From assembly GCF_000986795.1 (NCBI RefSeq), contig NZ_LAYZ01000004.1:62001-126000 (forward strand): a DNA stretch of 64,000 nt, in the 5' to 3' direction. The notes under the pieces were generated by a model. It did no database searches and was not told the DNA's origin. It saw only the letters and a program-made list of their open reading frames with translations. The stretch's first letter is position 1. Every line of letters starts with the position of its first letter. This stretch comes from Salinicoccus sediminis (GTDB taxonomy: Bacteria; Bacillota; Bacilli; Staphylococcales; Salinicoccaceae). Below are positions 8,612-17,872 of the stretch, in pieces. Made by a program: the position numbers and the translations under genes.

Positions 8612-8953
8612 CTACTCTTCCACCTTGCTGCTTTCGTTCTCTTTTGGCGCGTCCATCCTTTTGTAGGACATCAGCTGCACTTTGACCCTGTCTTTTTTGA
8701 AGTCGTAATCCTCGATGCGGCTTTTCCTGTCCGTAGTAAACACTACATCCACGAAATCGTATGATTCTTCAAAATCGAATCTGATATTGAATGTTTCAAA
8801 CTCCTGATCAGGGCTCGGCTTCTGGGCAACCACCCTGGACTCCATGCCTTCAAACCGCTTCACCTGCATGCCGGTAATCTCTCCGATCTCATGCCGCAGC
8901 TCATCAAGTGACATGACCCTGCCTTCCACGATATTGAATTTGTTCTCGTGCAT
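8612..8953 (-). CDS. Conserved-looking hypothetical protein, 113 aa
   Basis: Not assigned to a family. The protein is acidic and soluble with mixed strand/helix patterning and a disordered acidic C-terminus (KENESSKVEE). The ATG at 8953 follows GAGGAG at good spacing, which supports a real gene; the longer frame to 8992 has no ribosome site. It lies alone between a GNAT gene and a lipoprotein gene on the same strand. Confidence 0.65.
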   Translation of the reverse strand: MHENKFNIVEGRVMSLDELRHEIGEITGMQVKRFEGMESRVVAQKPSPDQEFETFNIRFDFEESYDFVDVVFTTDRKSRIEDYDFKKDRVKVQLMSYKRMDAPKENESSKVEE

Positions 8954-9018
8954 TAAAATCTCCTCACTCTCATGGTTTCCTATATACTGCATTCCCTCTC
9001 AGGCAACATTGTAATCGT

Positions 9019-9303
9019 TTAGGATTCCGGGTCTTCTTCTTCCTGAGAACCTTCTTCGGAAGTGTCACTGCCGTCTGTTTCACCGCTGCGTTCCGTTTCC
9101 TGCAGCTTCTCAAGCTCTTCTTCCTTTATCTGTATGTTCTTTTCCAGCTGATCGTTCTCGCTCTTGAGATTCTTGATCTTATTTTCGAGGTCCCCGATCT
9201 GATTATTGATCTTATCCAGATCCTTCTCAGCCTGGCTCTCCTCCCCGCCGCATCCTGCAAGTGCGAGTGTCAGCACCAATGCTGCGCCTGCCAATTTTTT
9301 CAT
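9019..9303 (-). CDS. Small coiled-coil lipoprotein
   Basis: A 94-residue predicted lipoprotein. MKKLAGAALVLTLALAGCGG is a signal peptide with lipobox LALAGC. The mature part is one long Lys/Glu-rich helix with heptad-like spacing (about residues 30-75, probably a coiled coil), followed by an acidic Ser/Glu/Asp tail. The start at 9303 follows AAGGGTG; an upstream ATG at 9318 overlaps that site. Function unknown; likely anchored on the outer face of the membrane. Confidence 0.75.
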   Translation of the reverse strand: MKKLAGAALVLTLALAGCGGEESQAEKDLDKINNQIGDLENKIKNLKSENDQLEKNIQIKEEELEKLQETERSGETDGSDTSEEGSQEEEDPES

Positions 9304-9373
9304 CCAATCACCCTTCACGCATCTTCCCTAACATTATAGCACTTCATTGGATACAAGAGAAACTTCAGCCAAG

Positions 9374-9406
9374 AAAAAAAGCTTCCCGCATTAAGCGGAA
9401 AGCCTT
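9374..9406 (-). terminator. Terminator of first oppA-like gene
   Basis: On the minus strand a 12-bp stem (AAGGCTTTCCGC with GCGGGAAGCTT, including wobble pairs), TTAAT loop, then a long T run. Confidence 0.85.
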
Positions 9407-9413
9407 CGATTCA

Positions 9414-11126
9414 TCATTCACTCATAGTCACTTCATCCAGCTGATAGATACCCAGTGCGTCGACTTCAAAGTTCTGAACTGAGTTATGCACGCCTGTCAG
9501 GTAGTTCTGATGGTGGATATACGCCATCGGAGCAATGTCCACGAGCATTTCCTGTGCTTCTCTGTATATTTCGAGTCTTTCATCAGGATCTGTGGACATG
9601 CGTCCCTCTTCAAGCAGTGCATCGAGCTCTTCATTCTTGAGGAATGAACGGTTACCCGGATCCCCGACCATTTCTGAATGGAACAGCGGATACATGCCGT
9701 AGTCAGCGTCACCTGTTACAGTGGACCAGCCGAGGATGAACATATCATGGTCTCCCTGTGCAGTCCTTTCAAGGTACGCACCCCACTCAAGCTGTTCAAC
9801 ATTCACATCGATGTTGATTTCTTTGAGTGCCTCCTGGAGGTATACCGCAGTATCTATACGCTGCTGCTCATCGTTTGTCCAGAGATCGATTGAGAAGCCG
9901 TCTTCATAACCGGCTTCTGCCATGAGTTCTTTTGCACGGTCAAGGTCATATTCAATACCCTCTACATCTTCATCATAACCGAACACATCAGGCGCGAGCG
10001 GTCCTTTTGCAGGGGTACCTACACCTTCATACACACCATCGATGATGGCCTGGCGGTCAATTGCATGAGAGATGGCCTGGCGCACTTTTTCATCATCCAG
10101 CGGCTCTTTCTCAACATTGAACCCGATATATGAGAGAGACAGTGATTCAGTGTTATCGAGCGTTGTATCCGGATTGGATTCCACGCGCTCCATATTGCTC
10201 GAACCGACCTGCCCCGCAATATGGCTTGCACCTGTTTCGATTTCTGCGATACGCGCTGCCGTCTCAGGTATTACTTTGAAAGTTACGGTGTTAAGCGCAA
10301 CCGGATCTTCATGATACTCGTCATTTCTTTCAAGGACCACATTCTCACCCGCTGAACGTGACTGGAGTTTGAACGGTCCCGTACCTGAAGGATTTTCAGA
10401 CACATGCTGTCCCATATTATCAGAGATTGCATTCGCAACTTCTTCGTGTTCTTCGCCGCCTTCGCTGCGGAGTTCATAGTATTCCTCTACGGTCATGTCC
10501 TCCTCGGCAAGCGCCTGCTCGTAGTCTGCATCGATGACTTCTTCGCTCAGCATACCGCCGGCGTCATGCGCCAGATGTGCAAGCAGCGGTCCGAAAGGAT
10601 ATTCCGTCGTAATTTCGACAGTATAATCGTCCACTGCCTCCACATTCGTGATCATTTCATACAGGAACATACGCGGTGACGCCATTGCAGGGTCCTGAAT
10701 ACGGTTGAAGTTGGCTACAACATCAGAAGCGGTGAAATCACTTCCGTCATGGAAAGTGACGCCTTCCTTGAGAGTGAACCTCCATGTAGTATCGTCAACC
10801 TCTTCCCATTCAGTCGCAAGACCCGGCTGAACTTCCATATTCTCATCAAGTACTGTCAGCGTATCGTATATGTTGGAACGTACGTTACTTGACGGTACGT
10901 CATTGTTTCCGTGTGGATCCAGGCTGACGATGTCGCTTGTCTCGGAAATGACAAGGTCTCCGCCTTCTCCACCTTCTCCTCCGCCAGCCGCTTCTTCTCC
11001 GCTACCCTCACCGGATTCGGCTGAATCGCCTTCAGGTTCGACTTCGCTGTCGTCCGTACAGGCTGCAAGAGCAAATGACAAAATTAAAACCATGCTCAGC
11101 ATAAGAAGCAGTTTTAAATTTTTCAT
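9414..11126 (-). CDS. Peptide ABC transporter substrate-binding lipoprotein (OppA/DppA family), copy 1
   Basis: Extracellular solute-binding protein family 5, 570 residues, feeding oligo- or dipeptides to an ABC permease. Signal peptide with lipobox (LSFALAACTDD, Cys about 22), then an acidic Gly/Glu linker to about residue 55, then the binding fold with SLDPHGNNDVPS, WRFTLKEGVTFHDGS and VRQAISHAIDR. It is a tandem paralogue of the next gene upstream, sharing the CTDDSEVEPEG start of the mature protein and most of the body. The permease operon lies beyond that second copy on the opposite strand. Confidence 0.92.
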   Translation of the reverse strand: MKNLKLLLMLSMVLILSFALAACTDDSEVEPEGDSAESGEGSGEEAAGGGEGGEGGDLVISETSDIVSLDPHGNNDVPSSNVRSNIYDTLTVLDENMEVQPGLATEWEEVDDTTWRFTLKEGVTFHDGSDFTASDVVANFNRIQDPAMASPRMFLYEMITNVEAVDDYTVEITTEYPFGPLLAHLAHDAGGMLSEEVIDADYEQALAEEDMTVEEYYELRSEGGEEHEEVANAISDNMGQHVSENPSGTGPFKLQSRSAGENVVLERNDEYHEDPVALNTVTFKVIPETAARIAEIETGASHIAGQVGSSNMERVESNPDTTLDNTESLSLSYIGFNVEKEPLDDEKVRQAISHAIDRQAIIDGVYEGVGTPAKGPLAPDVFGYDEDVEGIEYDLDRAKELMAEAGYEDGFSIDLWTNDEQQRIDTAVYLQEALKEINIDVNVEQLEWGAYLERTAQGDHDMFILGWSTVTGDADYGMYPLFHSEMVGDPGNRSFLKNEELDALLEEGRMSTDPDERLEIYREAQEMLVDIAPMAYIHHQNYLTGVHNSVQNFEVDALGIYQLDEVTMSE

Positions 11127-11186
11127 TTTCTTTCCTCCTAATAATTTTTAATTAAATAATATGTATTTAATTACCCTCATAATACC

Positions 11187-11226
11187 TGAAGCGGGAAAAC
11201 GCTTCAAGACGAATTTTCAAACTTTT
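11187..11226 (-). promoter_or_regulatory. Possible cre- and CodY-like sites upstream of oppA copy 1
   Basis: A 7-bp inverted repeat TGAAGCG / CGCTTCA with a 6-base spacer (11187-11206) contains a cre-like core (GGAAAACGCTTCAA). Six bases on, AATTTTCAAACTTTT (11212-11226) matches the CodY consensus at 11 of 15 positions. Both readings are tentative. Confidence 0.35.
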
Positions 11227-11247
11227 TACAATTATGCAAACCATAAC

Positions 11248-11299
11248 AAAAAAGAGACTATTCCCCGATGCCTTCTGGCACAAGGGATACAGCCTCTTT
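11248..11299 (-). terminator. Terminator of second oppA-like gene
   Basis: Minus-strand stem of about 16 bp (AAAGAGGCTGTATCCC with GGGGAATAGTCTCTTT, one mismatch and some wobble) and a T6 run. Confidence 0.85.
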
Positions 11300-11333
11300 C
11301 CAAACTTTCATATTTTTCTCAAATAAATTGAAA

Positions 11334-13004
11334 TTATTCCACTGACACGTCCCTGAGATCAAAGATGTTGTAGCTGTCGATGCCGAGCCCTTCCACAGAA
11401 TTCTGATAGGCATTCAGGTTTTCAGAGTGTCTGACGAAGATGGCCGGCGCTTCCTCTACAAGAAGTTCCTGTGCATCTTTGTAGATTTCCTCCCTTGCGT
11501 CCTGGTCAGATTCGCGTTTTCCTTCATCGAGGAGGGCATCGAGCTCATCATTTTCAAAGAATGAACGGTTACCCGGGGCGCCCACCATATCGGAATGGAA
11601 CAACGGTGAGATGCCATTGTCCGGATCACCTGTGGAATTCGACCAGCCGAGGATGAACATGTCATGCTCTCCGCTGCCTGTCATTTCAAGGTATGCGCCC
11701 CACTCAACCTGTTCGATCGTGACGTTGATGCCCAGTTCTGCGAGTGATTCCTGCAGCCAGACAGCCATATCGATCCGCTCAGGGTTGTCATCGTTCACCA
11801 TCAGGTTCACATCGAAACCGTCCTCATAGCCTGCTTCTGCAAGCAGTTCCCTGGCTTTGTCCATATCGTATTCAGGACCTTCCAGGTTTTCATCATAACC
11901 CAGCACTCCCGGGGCGAGAGGTGCGGCAGCCGGTGTACCTGAATCATTGTAGACGCCTGAAAGCACTGCTTCCTTGTCGAATGCATGGGTGATCGCCTGT
12001 CTGACACGTTTATCATCAAAAGGTTCTTTTTGGGTATTGAATCCGATGTAGTCGATGGAGACTGAATCCGTACGCTCCAGCGTCACGTTTTCATTCTCTT
12101 CGACCCTCTGGATATTGCTGGACTCAACCTGAGCGATGAAGTCGGATGAGCCGGTTTCAAGTTCGGCGAGTCTTGAACCGGTTTCGGATACCACTTTGAA
12201 CGTTGCCGAATCAATATTCGGCGCCCCGCCCCAGTAGTCTTCATTGGCAACAAGGCTTGTGCTCTCGCCTGGTGTCCTGCTTTCGAACTTCATATAGCCG
12301 GTTCCCACCGGGTTCTGCTCGACGACTGTACCCATGTACTGCCCCATTGCATCAGCCGCTTCTTCGTGTTCCGATCCCCCGTCGGCACGGAGCTCGTAAT
12401 ATCCCTCCACCGTCATATCGAGACCGGCTTCATCAATCGCATTCTGATAGTCCTCATCGATGAGGTCCTTGCTGATCATCTTGCCCGCCCCGTGGGACAG
12501 GTGGCCCGGCAGAGGCGCGAACGGATATTCCGTAACGATCTCAACCGTATGCTCATCGATCACATTCACTTCAGTAACCATTTCAAGCAGGAATGCACGG
12601 GGTGACGCCATCGCAGGGTCCAGCAGGCGGTCGATGTTCGCCTTCACCGCTTCCGCGTTGAAGGCGGAGCCGTCATGGAACTTGACACCTTCCTGCAGTG
12701 TAAACTCCCATGTCGTATCATCCTTATGCTCCCATTCACTCGCGAGCGCCGGTACGATTTCAAGGTTTTCATCCTGTGTCACCAGCGGTTCATAAATGGT
12801 ATCACGGACCTGTTCCGACGGCACGTCATTGCTGCCGTGCGGATCCATCGACACAGCATCGCTCGGGAACGCAAGCGTCATATCCCCGCCGGATGCAGCC
12901 TCACCGCCCTCCCCGCCTTCAGGTTCAACTTCGCTGTCATCCGTACATGCGGCAAGCGCCATTACGAAAACGCCCATCAACAATATCTTCCAGAAATGCT
13001 TCAT
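11334..13004 (-). CDS. Peptide ABC transporter substrate-binding lipoprotein (OppA/DppA family), copy 2
   Basis: A 556-residue family-5 solute-binding protein. Lipobox VMALAACTDD, then an acidic linker shorter than in copy 1, then the binding domain with SMDPHGSNDVPS, WEFTLQEGVKFHDGS and VRQAITHAFDK. It diverges from the dppC-like operon across a 385-bp regulatory region, so it is the more likely partner of that transporter; copy 1 may broaden the ligand range (inference). Confidence 0.92.
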   Translation of the reverse strand: MKHFWKILLMGVFVMALAACTDDSEVEPEGGEGGEAASGGDMTLAFPSDAVSMDPHGSNDVPSEQVRDTIYEPLVTQDENLEIVPALASEWEHKDDTTWEFTLQEGVKFHDGSAFNAEAVKANIDRLLDPAMASPRAFLLEMVTEVNVIDEHTVEIVTEYPFAPLPGHLSHGAGKMISKDLIDEDYQNAIDEAGLDMTVEGYYELRADGGSEHEEAADAMGQYMGTVVEQNPVGTGYMKFESRTPGESTSLVANEDYWGGAPNIDSATFKVVSETGSRLAELETGSSDFIAQVESSNIQRVEENENVTLERTDSVSIDYIGFNTQKEPFDDKRVRQAITHAFDKEAVLSGVYNDSGTPAAAPLAPGVLGYDENLEGPEYDMDKARELLAEAGYEDGFDVNLMVNDDNPERIDMAVWLQESLAELGINVTIEQVEWGAYLEMTGSGEHDMFILGWSNSTGDPDNGISPLFHSDMVGAPGNRSFFENDELDALLDEGKRESDQDAREEIYKDAQELLVEEAPAIFVRHSENLNAYQNSVEGLGIDSYNIFDLRDVSVE

Positions 13005-13389
13005 GATTTTCCCCCTCCTGAACTATGTATCCATTTGATTCCATCCCCGGAATTTTTCAATTAAATCCTGTATGGATAATGCCATATTATATCAGCTTGA
13101 GTTTTCCCGCAATACCAAATATTCAGAAATGTTAAAAATTATTTACAGAACCCTCATCCGGCCCTGTTTCTACCATGTAAATAGTTTAATATTTAACTTT
13201 ACTATACCTTATGACTCGGAATAACTAAAACTTATTACACTAAACTTAAATTTTTGCATAATTAGTAATGTTGTCCCATTCAGAATTTACTGAAACTGTA
13301 TTGCTATCTTGCCCCCGTAACGTTATTATTACTAAAGGACATTTTAGAATTTTTCTTAAATTCAATCAGAATTATTAGGGGGTCAACAA
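13005..13389. promoter_or_regulatory. AT-rich divergent control region of the peptide transporter locus
   Basis: No open frame is supported in this 385-bp gap. It holds the promoters of oppA copy 2 (minus) and the permease operon (plus). AATATTCAGAAATGT (13118-13132) matches the CodY consensus AATTTTCWGAAAATT at 12 of 15 positions; weaker matches lie near 13350. CodY control of peptide uptake is known in Firmicutes; its use here is inferred. Confidence 0.5.
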
Positions 13390-14298
13390 ATGGCAGTCGT
13401 TTCCAAAGAAAGCGTCCTGGAGACCAAACCGGTCAATCCCAGGGTGAAAAGCATGAAAGATTTCTATAAGCGCCTTAAAAAGAATAAGTCTGCCCTCGTA
13501 GGTTTCTACGTGTTATTATTCTTCTTTTTCGTTTCGATATTCGGCGCGATAGATGCGAATTATGGTATAACCGGCGTCAGTTCAAACGCGACGAACCTGA
13601 CAGCCAAACTTCAGGGGCCGTCAGCCGAGTACTGGTTCGGCACGGATCATCTCGGCCGTGACATATTCATACGTATACTCCACGGTATGTACATAACATT
13701 GGGTGTCGGCTTTGCAGCCACTTTCCTCGCCGGTCTCGTGGGTGTCCCTCTGGGCATCATTTCCGGCTATTTCGGCGGCTGGGTGGATACGGTCATCATG
13801 AGGCTCATGGACATCCTGCTCGCATTCCCGGGCATCCTGCTCGCTCTTGCAATCGTGAGTGTGCTCGGCGGAAGCACCATCAACGTGACAATCGCCATCG
13901 CAATCGGGGCCGTTCCCCAGTTTGCCAGAATTGTACGCGGTTCTACACTGACTACGAAGAAACTCGAATATGTGGATGCCATTCGTGCACTCGGTGCGAA
14001 AAACGGGAAGATCATCTTCCAGCATATCCTCCCGAACATCATGTCACCGATCATCGTGAATACAACACTCTTCATCGCTACGGCAATATTGTCTGCTGCC
14101 GGACTTTCATTCCTTGGTCTTGGCGTACAGCCTCCAACTCCTGAATGGGGTGCCATGCTCAACGACGGTAGAAACTATATGTACCAGGCAAGCCATATCA
14201 CATTCTTCCCTGGTATGATGATCGTTATTATCGTACTCGCATTCAACTTATTCGGAGACGGTTTGAGAGACGCTCTCGATCCGAAAATGAAAAAATAG
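13390..14298 (+). CDS. Peptide ABC transporter permease, OppC/DppC type
   Basis: Inner-membrane permease of 302 residues with the OppC N-terminal region, one early TM (VGFYVLLFFFFVSIFGAI), the signature WFGTDHLGRDIFIRILHG and about five further helices. The EAA loop, which contacts the ATPase, is seen near residues 197-216 (DAIRALGAKNGKIIFQHILP). A strong AGGGGG ribosome site precedes the ATG. It is first in a four-gene operon; the permease order C then B is the reverse of the common B-C arrangement. Confidence 0.92.
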   Translation: MAVVSKESVLETKPVNPRVKSMKDFYKRLKKNKSALVGFYVLLFFFFVSIFGAIDANYGITGVSSNATNLTAKLQGPSAEYWFGTDHLGRDIFIRILHGMYITLGVGFAATFLAGLVGVPLGIISGYFGGWVDTVIMRLMDILLAFPGILLALAIVSVLGGSTINVTIAIAIGAVPQFARIVRGSTLTTKKLEYVDAIRALGAKNGKIIFQHILPNIMSPIIVNTTLFIATAILSAAGLSFLGLGVQPPTPEWGAMLNDGRNYMYQASHITFFPGMMIVIIVLAFNLFGDGLRDALDPKMKK

Positions 14299-14308
14299 GA
14301 GGCATTAC

Positions 14309-15229
14309 ATGACTACTTTTATAATCCGAAGGCTTTTACAACTCATTCCGGTACTTCTCGGAGTGACGGTACTCGTATTCAGTCTGATGCACCTCACTCC
14401 GGGTAACCCGGCAGTGATCATGGCCGGCGAGAGTGCACCGGAAGCGACGGTCAGAGCGATCGAAGCGCGGCTCGGCCTGAACGATCCGCTTCATATACAA
14501 TATTTCAATTTCCTGTCCAATGCCCTGCAGCTCGATTTCGGGGTGTCCATCCGTGACAACATTCCGGTGTTCGACCACATCAGGCCAAGATTCTTCATCA
14601 CGATGGAACTTGCCATCTACGGCACTATTTTCGCAGTCGTATTCGGACTTCTGGTCGGCATCGTTTCTGCAGCCCGCCAGTACTCCTTCTCTGATGTGGC
14701 ACTGATGGTCGTTGCTCTGTTCGGCCTTTCCATGCCGAACTTCTGGCTTGGCCTCATGCTCATCCAGTGGTTCGCCATCGAACTGCGCTGGTTTGCACCG
14801 ACAGGCTGGGGGGACCCGAATCAGATCGCGCTTCCGGTAATTGCGCTGGGGACGGCAGGCGCCGCGATCATTGCGCGTATGACACGGAGCAGCATGCTGG
14901 ATGTCCTGTCGCAGGACTATATAAGGACCGCCCGCGCCAAAGGGGTCAAGGAACGCATCGTCATTTTCCGTCATGCACTCAAAAATGCCCTGATTCCGGT
15001 TGTCACAGTAATCGGGCTCCAGTTCGGCTATTTCCTCGGCGGTTCCATACTGACCGAAAGTGTATTCGCAATCAACGGCCTCGGCCGTCTGATCATCGAC
15101 TCAATACTGCAGAGGGACTTCCCTGTCGTGCAGGGTGCAATCCTCGTCATCTCTGTCAGTTTCGTAATAGTGAACCTGGTCGTGGACATTTCCTACAGGT
15201 TCCTCAACAAGCGTGTAGATTTAAACTAA
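14309..15229 (+). CDS. Peptide ABC transporter permease, OppB/DppB type
   Basis: Second permease, 306 residues and six predicted TM helices. N-terminal FIIRRLLQLIPVLLGVTVLV and LTPGNPA are typical of OppB/DppB/NikB. The EAA loop appears as YIRTARAKGVKERIVIFRHA near residues 210-229. It begins 10 bp after the previous stop, with GGAGG in between, so the two are co-transcribed and form the translocation channel. Confidence 0.92.
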   Translation: MTTFIIRRLLQLIPVLLGVTVLVFSLMHLTPGNPAVIMAGESAPEATVRAIEARLGLNDPLHIQYFNFLSNALQLDFGVSIRDNIPVFDHIRPRFFITMELAIYGTIFAVVFGLLVGIVSAARQYSFSDVALMVVALFGLSMPNFWLGLMLIQWFAIELRWFAPTGWGDPNQIALPVIALGTAGAAIIARMTRSSMLDVLSQDYIRTARAKGVKERIVIFRHALKNALIPVVTVIGLQFGYFLGGSILTESVFAINGLGRLIIDSILQRDFPVVQGAILVISVSFVIVNLVVDISYRFLNKRVDLN

Positions 15230-15245
15230 GTTGGGAGTGACATAC

Positions 15246-16262
15246 GTGTCAGAAAATATACTCGATATAAAAGATCTCAGGACTTCCTTCTTCGTGGAAG
15301 GTAATGAAATCAAAGCGGTCGATGGTGTAACTTTCCAGGTGCCAAAAGGCAAGACACTCGGCATTGTCGGGGAGTCCGGATCGGGGAAAAGCATCTCCGC
15401 ACTGTCGGTCCTTCAGCTCATTGATGATCCGGGCAAGATCGTCGGCGGAAGCATCCGCTTCAAGGATGAAGAGCTCACGACAGCCAAAACCTCAAGGATG
15501 AGGAATATCAGAGGGAATGAAATTTCCATGATATTCCAGGAGCCGATGACTTCACTGAACCCTGTGTATACCATCGGCCAGCAGCTCAGGGAGGCATATA
15601 AGATCCACCAGGGGCTCGGCAAGAAGGAAGGGACGAAACGCTCCATTGAAATGCTGGAGCTTGTCGGCATCCCTTCCCCGGAAAAACGCGTGGACCAGTA
15701 TCCATACGAACTCTCGGGCGGCATGAGGCAGCGTGTCATGATTGCCATGGCACTCGCCTGCAAACCTGAACTGCTCATTGCCGATGAGCCGACCACGGCA
15801 CTCGATGTCACCATACAGGCGCAGATCCTTGAACTCATCAAAAACCTGCAGGAAGAAATCGGCATGAGTGTGGTCATGATCACACACGACCTCGGGGTCG
15901 TTGCCGAGACATGCGACTACGTTGCGGTCATGTACTGCGGTAAAGTCGTTGAATTCGCGGACGTTGAAACTTTATTCGAAAATCCGAGACATCCATATAC
16001 CGTCGGGCTGCTCAGTTCACTGCCCCGTCATGATATCGACCAGGATGAACTCGTGCCGATCAAAGGGAATGTGCCGGCGCCGGACGAAATGCCTTCCGGC
16101 TGCCGCTTTGCACCGCGCTGCCCGCATGCATCGGCCATATGCAGCGAACTGCCTGAACTGGAGACCCAGGAAGACGGTAATGACGTAAGGTGCTGGATCT
16201 ATACTGAACAGTGGGACGGAGAGAAGGGGGTAAAAGTCTATGACAACGAAACAACTTCTTAA
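15246..16262 (+). CDS. Peptide ABC transporter ATPase, OppD/DppD type
   Basis: Cytoplasmic ATPase of 338 residues. Walker A GESGSGKS, signature LSGGMRQRVMIAMAL, Walker B LLIADEPTTALD, and the C-terminal oligopeptide extension with the cysteine cluster CRFAPRCPHASAIC that may hold an iron-sulfur centre. The GTG at 15246 lies eight bases after GGGAG; an in-frame TTG at 15231 precedes that site and is rejected. The 3' end overlaps the next gene by 23 bp. Confidence 0.93.
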   Translation: MSENILDIKDLRTSFFVEGNEIKAVDGVTFQVPKGKTLGIVGESGSGKSISALSVLQLIDDPGKIVGGSIRFKDEELTTAKTSRMRNIRGNEISMIFQEPMTSLNPVYTIGQQLREAYKIHQGLGKKEGTKRSIEMLELVGIPSPEKRVDQYPYELSGGMRQRVMIAMALACKPELLIADEPTTALDVTIQAQILELIKNLQEEIGMSVVMITHDLGVVAETCDYVAVMYCGKVVEFADVETLFENPRHPYTVGLLSSLPRHDIDQDELVPIKGNVPAPDEMPSGCRFAPRCPHASAICSELPELETQEDGNDVRCWIYTEQWDGEKGVKVYDNETTS

Positions 16263-17340
16263 GGTGGAAAACCTTAAACAATACTTCCCGATCAAAGGCG
16301 GCTTCCTCGGCCGTACCGTCAACCATGTCAAAGCTGTGGATGATATTACATTCACCATCAACAAAGGAGAGACCGTATCGGTCGTCGGGGAGTCGGGCTG
16401 CGGCAAATCAACCACCGGCCGCGCCATCCTGCGGCTGGACGAGCCGACAGAGGGGACCGTCGAATTTGACGGTCAGGATGTTCTCGGGCTGAGCAAAGCC
16501 GAGATGCGCAAAATGAGGTCGGATATGCAGATCATCTTCCAGGACCCTTACGCATCCCTCAACCCGCGTAAAACGGTGAGACAGACGCTGAATGAGGCGA
16601 TGGAGATCCAGAACGTCGTACCCAAAAAAGAACGCAACGACAAGATCATTGAACTGATGGAGACGGTCGGTCTCCAAAGGCACCAGATCGACCGCTTCCC
16701 CCACGAGTTCTCAGGCGGCCAGCGCCAGAGGATCGGTATCGCAAGGGCACTGTCCGTAAACCCAAAGCTCATCATCTGTGACGAGGCGGTCAGTGCACTG
16801 GACGTATCCATCCAGGCGCAGGTGCTGAACCTTCTGAAAAGGCTGCAGCGCGAAATGGATCTGACTTTCCTGTTCATCGCGCACGACCTCGGTGTCGTCC
16901 GCCATATTTCCGACAGGATCATCGTCATGTACCTCGGTAAGATCGTTGAGATGGGTGAAACGAAAAGCATTTTTGAAAACCCCCAGCACCCGTATACGAA
17001 AGCGCTGCTGTCGGCGATACCGGTACCGAATCCGAAAAAGAAATCAGAACGCATCTTCCTGCGCGGGGATGTACCGTCACCGATCGATCCGCCGTCGGGC
17101 TGCAGATTCCATACAAGGTGCCCGTTCGCCACGGACAAATGCCGTGAAGAAATCCCTGTACTGGAAGCCAAGGATGAAATCTATGAAGGCAGACACACGG
17201 TGGCATGCCACTATGCCCTTGATATCCAGTCCGGTAAGCATGAAGCGAAATACGAAATGACGAACGTCCGCAAAGTCCTTGATGAAGAGGGCATGGACAA
17301 TGAAAGCATGGCGAAGGAACGCGAAGACGCCAAAAACTGA
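16240..17340 (+). CDS. Peptide ABC transporter ATPase, OppF/DppF type
   Basis: Second ATPase, 366 residues, pairing with the upstream OppD-type subunit. Walker A GESGCGKS, signature SGGQRQRIGIARAL, Walker B LIICDEAVSALD, H-loop IAHDLGVV, and the C-terminal CRFHTRCPFATDKC cluster. The last 30 residues are a charged tail (ESMAKEREDAKN) longer than in most homologues. It ends the operon, directly before a strong bidirectional terminator. Confidence 0.93.
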   Translation: MTTKQLLKVENLKQYFPIKGGFLGRTVNHVKAVDDITFTINKGETVSVVGESGCGKSTTGRAILRLDEPTEGTVEFDGQDVLGLSKAEMRKMRSDMQIIFQDPYASLNPRKTVRQTLNEAMEIQNVVPKKERNDKIIELMETVGLQRHQIDRFPHEFSGGQRQRIGIARALSVNPKLIICDEAVSALDVSIQAQVLNLLKRLQREMDLTFLFIAHDLGVVRHISDRIIVMYLGKIVEMGETKSIFENPQHPYTKALLSAIPVPNPKKKSERIFLRGDVPSPIDPPSGCRFHTRCPFATDKCREEIPVLEAKDEIYEGRHTVACHYALDIQSGKHEAKYEMTNVRKVLDEEGMDNESMAKEREDAKN

Positions 17341-17381
17341 AAAATACCGCCTGTGCACATCAGCTGTGCAGGCGGTATTTT
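17341..17381. terminator. Bidirectional terminator
   Basis: Thirteen-base stem AAAATACCGCCTG / CAGGCGGTATTTT, serving the peptide transporter operon and the DUF456 gene. Confidence 0.9.
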
Positions 17382-17386
17382 CATTA

Positions 17387-17872
17387 TCAGAAGACGAGTG
17401 CGTCCAGCAGGAACCAGATTGTCATGAACAGATAGATCAGTGCGTTGAATATCGTACTGGACAGGAAGGCAAGCAGTGAGCCGAGGGAGGCTTTGAACGC
17501 CTGGTCCATATCCCTGGAACCGATCAGCTCGACAATCAGCACGAAGACAAACGGCACGAAGATGACACCGAACGGCGGGTATACGAACATCCCTATGATG
17601 ACACCGGCGATCGCCGCATATTCTCCGCGTTTTGTGCCGCCGTAGCGTTTGACGAAATAGCTGTTTGCTATGAAGTCACTGAACAGGACGAGCAGTGTCA
17701 GAATGAACACGATGACCCAGAACATCCATGACAGCGCCTCCGGGTCCACTGCGAAATGGAACACCAGGAAGCCGATCCAGAACATGAGTATGGACGGCAG
17801 TACGGGGAACACGAGTCCCGCAAAACCGAGGATGATCGAAGCAGCAATAATAATCCACCAAAGTATATCCAT
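17387..17872 (-). CDS. DUF456 family membrane protein
   Basis: A 161-residue integral membrane protein with about five hydrophobic segments and the DUF456 pattern: early GLVFPVLPSILMFWIGFL, a central YGGTKRGEYAAIAGVIIG and GVIFVPFVFVLIVELI. Function of the family is unknown. The ATG at 17872 is seven bases after AAAGGAG and overlaps the stop of the upstream MFS gene as TGATG, so translation is probably coupled. Confidence 0.82.
   Translation of the reverse strand: MDILWWIIIAASIILGFAGLVFPVLPSILMFWIGFLVFHFAVDPEALSWMFWVIVFILTLLVLFSDFIANSYFVKRYGGTKRGEYAAIAGVIIGMFVYPPFGVIFVPFVFVLIVELIGSRDMDQAFKASLGSLLAFLSSTIFNALIYLFMTIWFLLDALVF

Noticed and set aside
9414-13004. Recent exact DNA duplication of the two oppA-like genes
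   Set aside because: The proteins are clearly paralogous, but by eye the nucleotide sequences differ throughout, so this is not a recent exact repeat.
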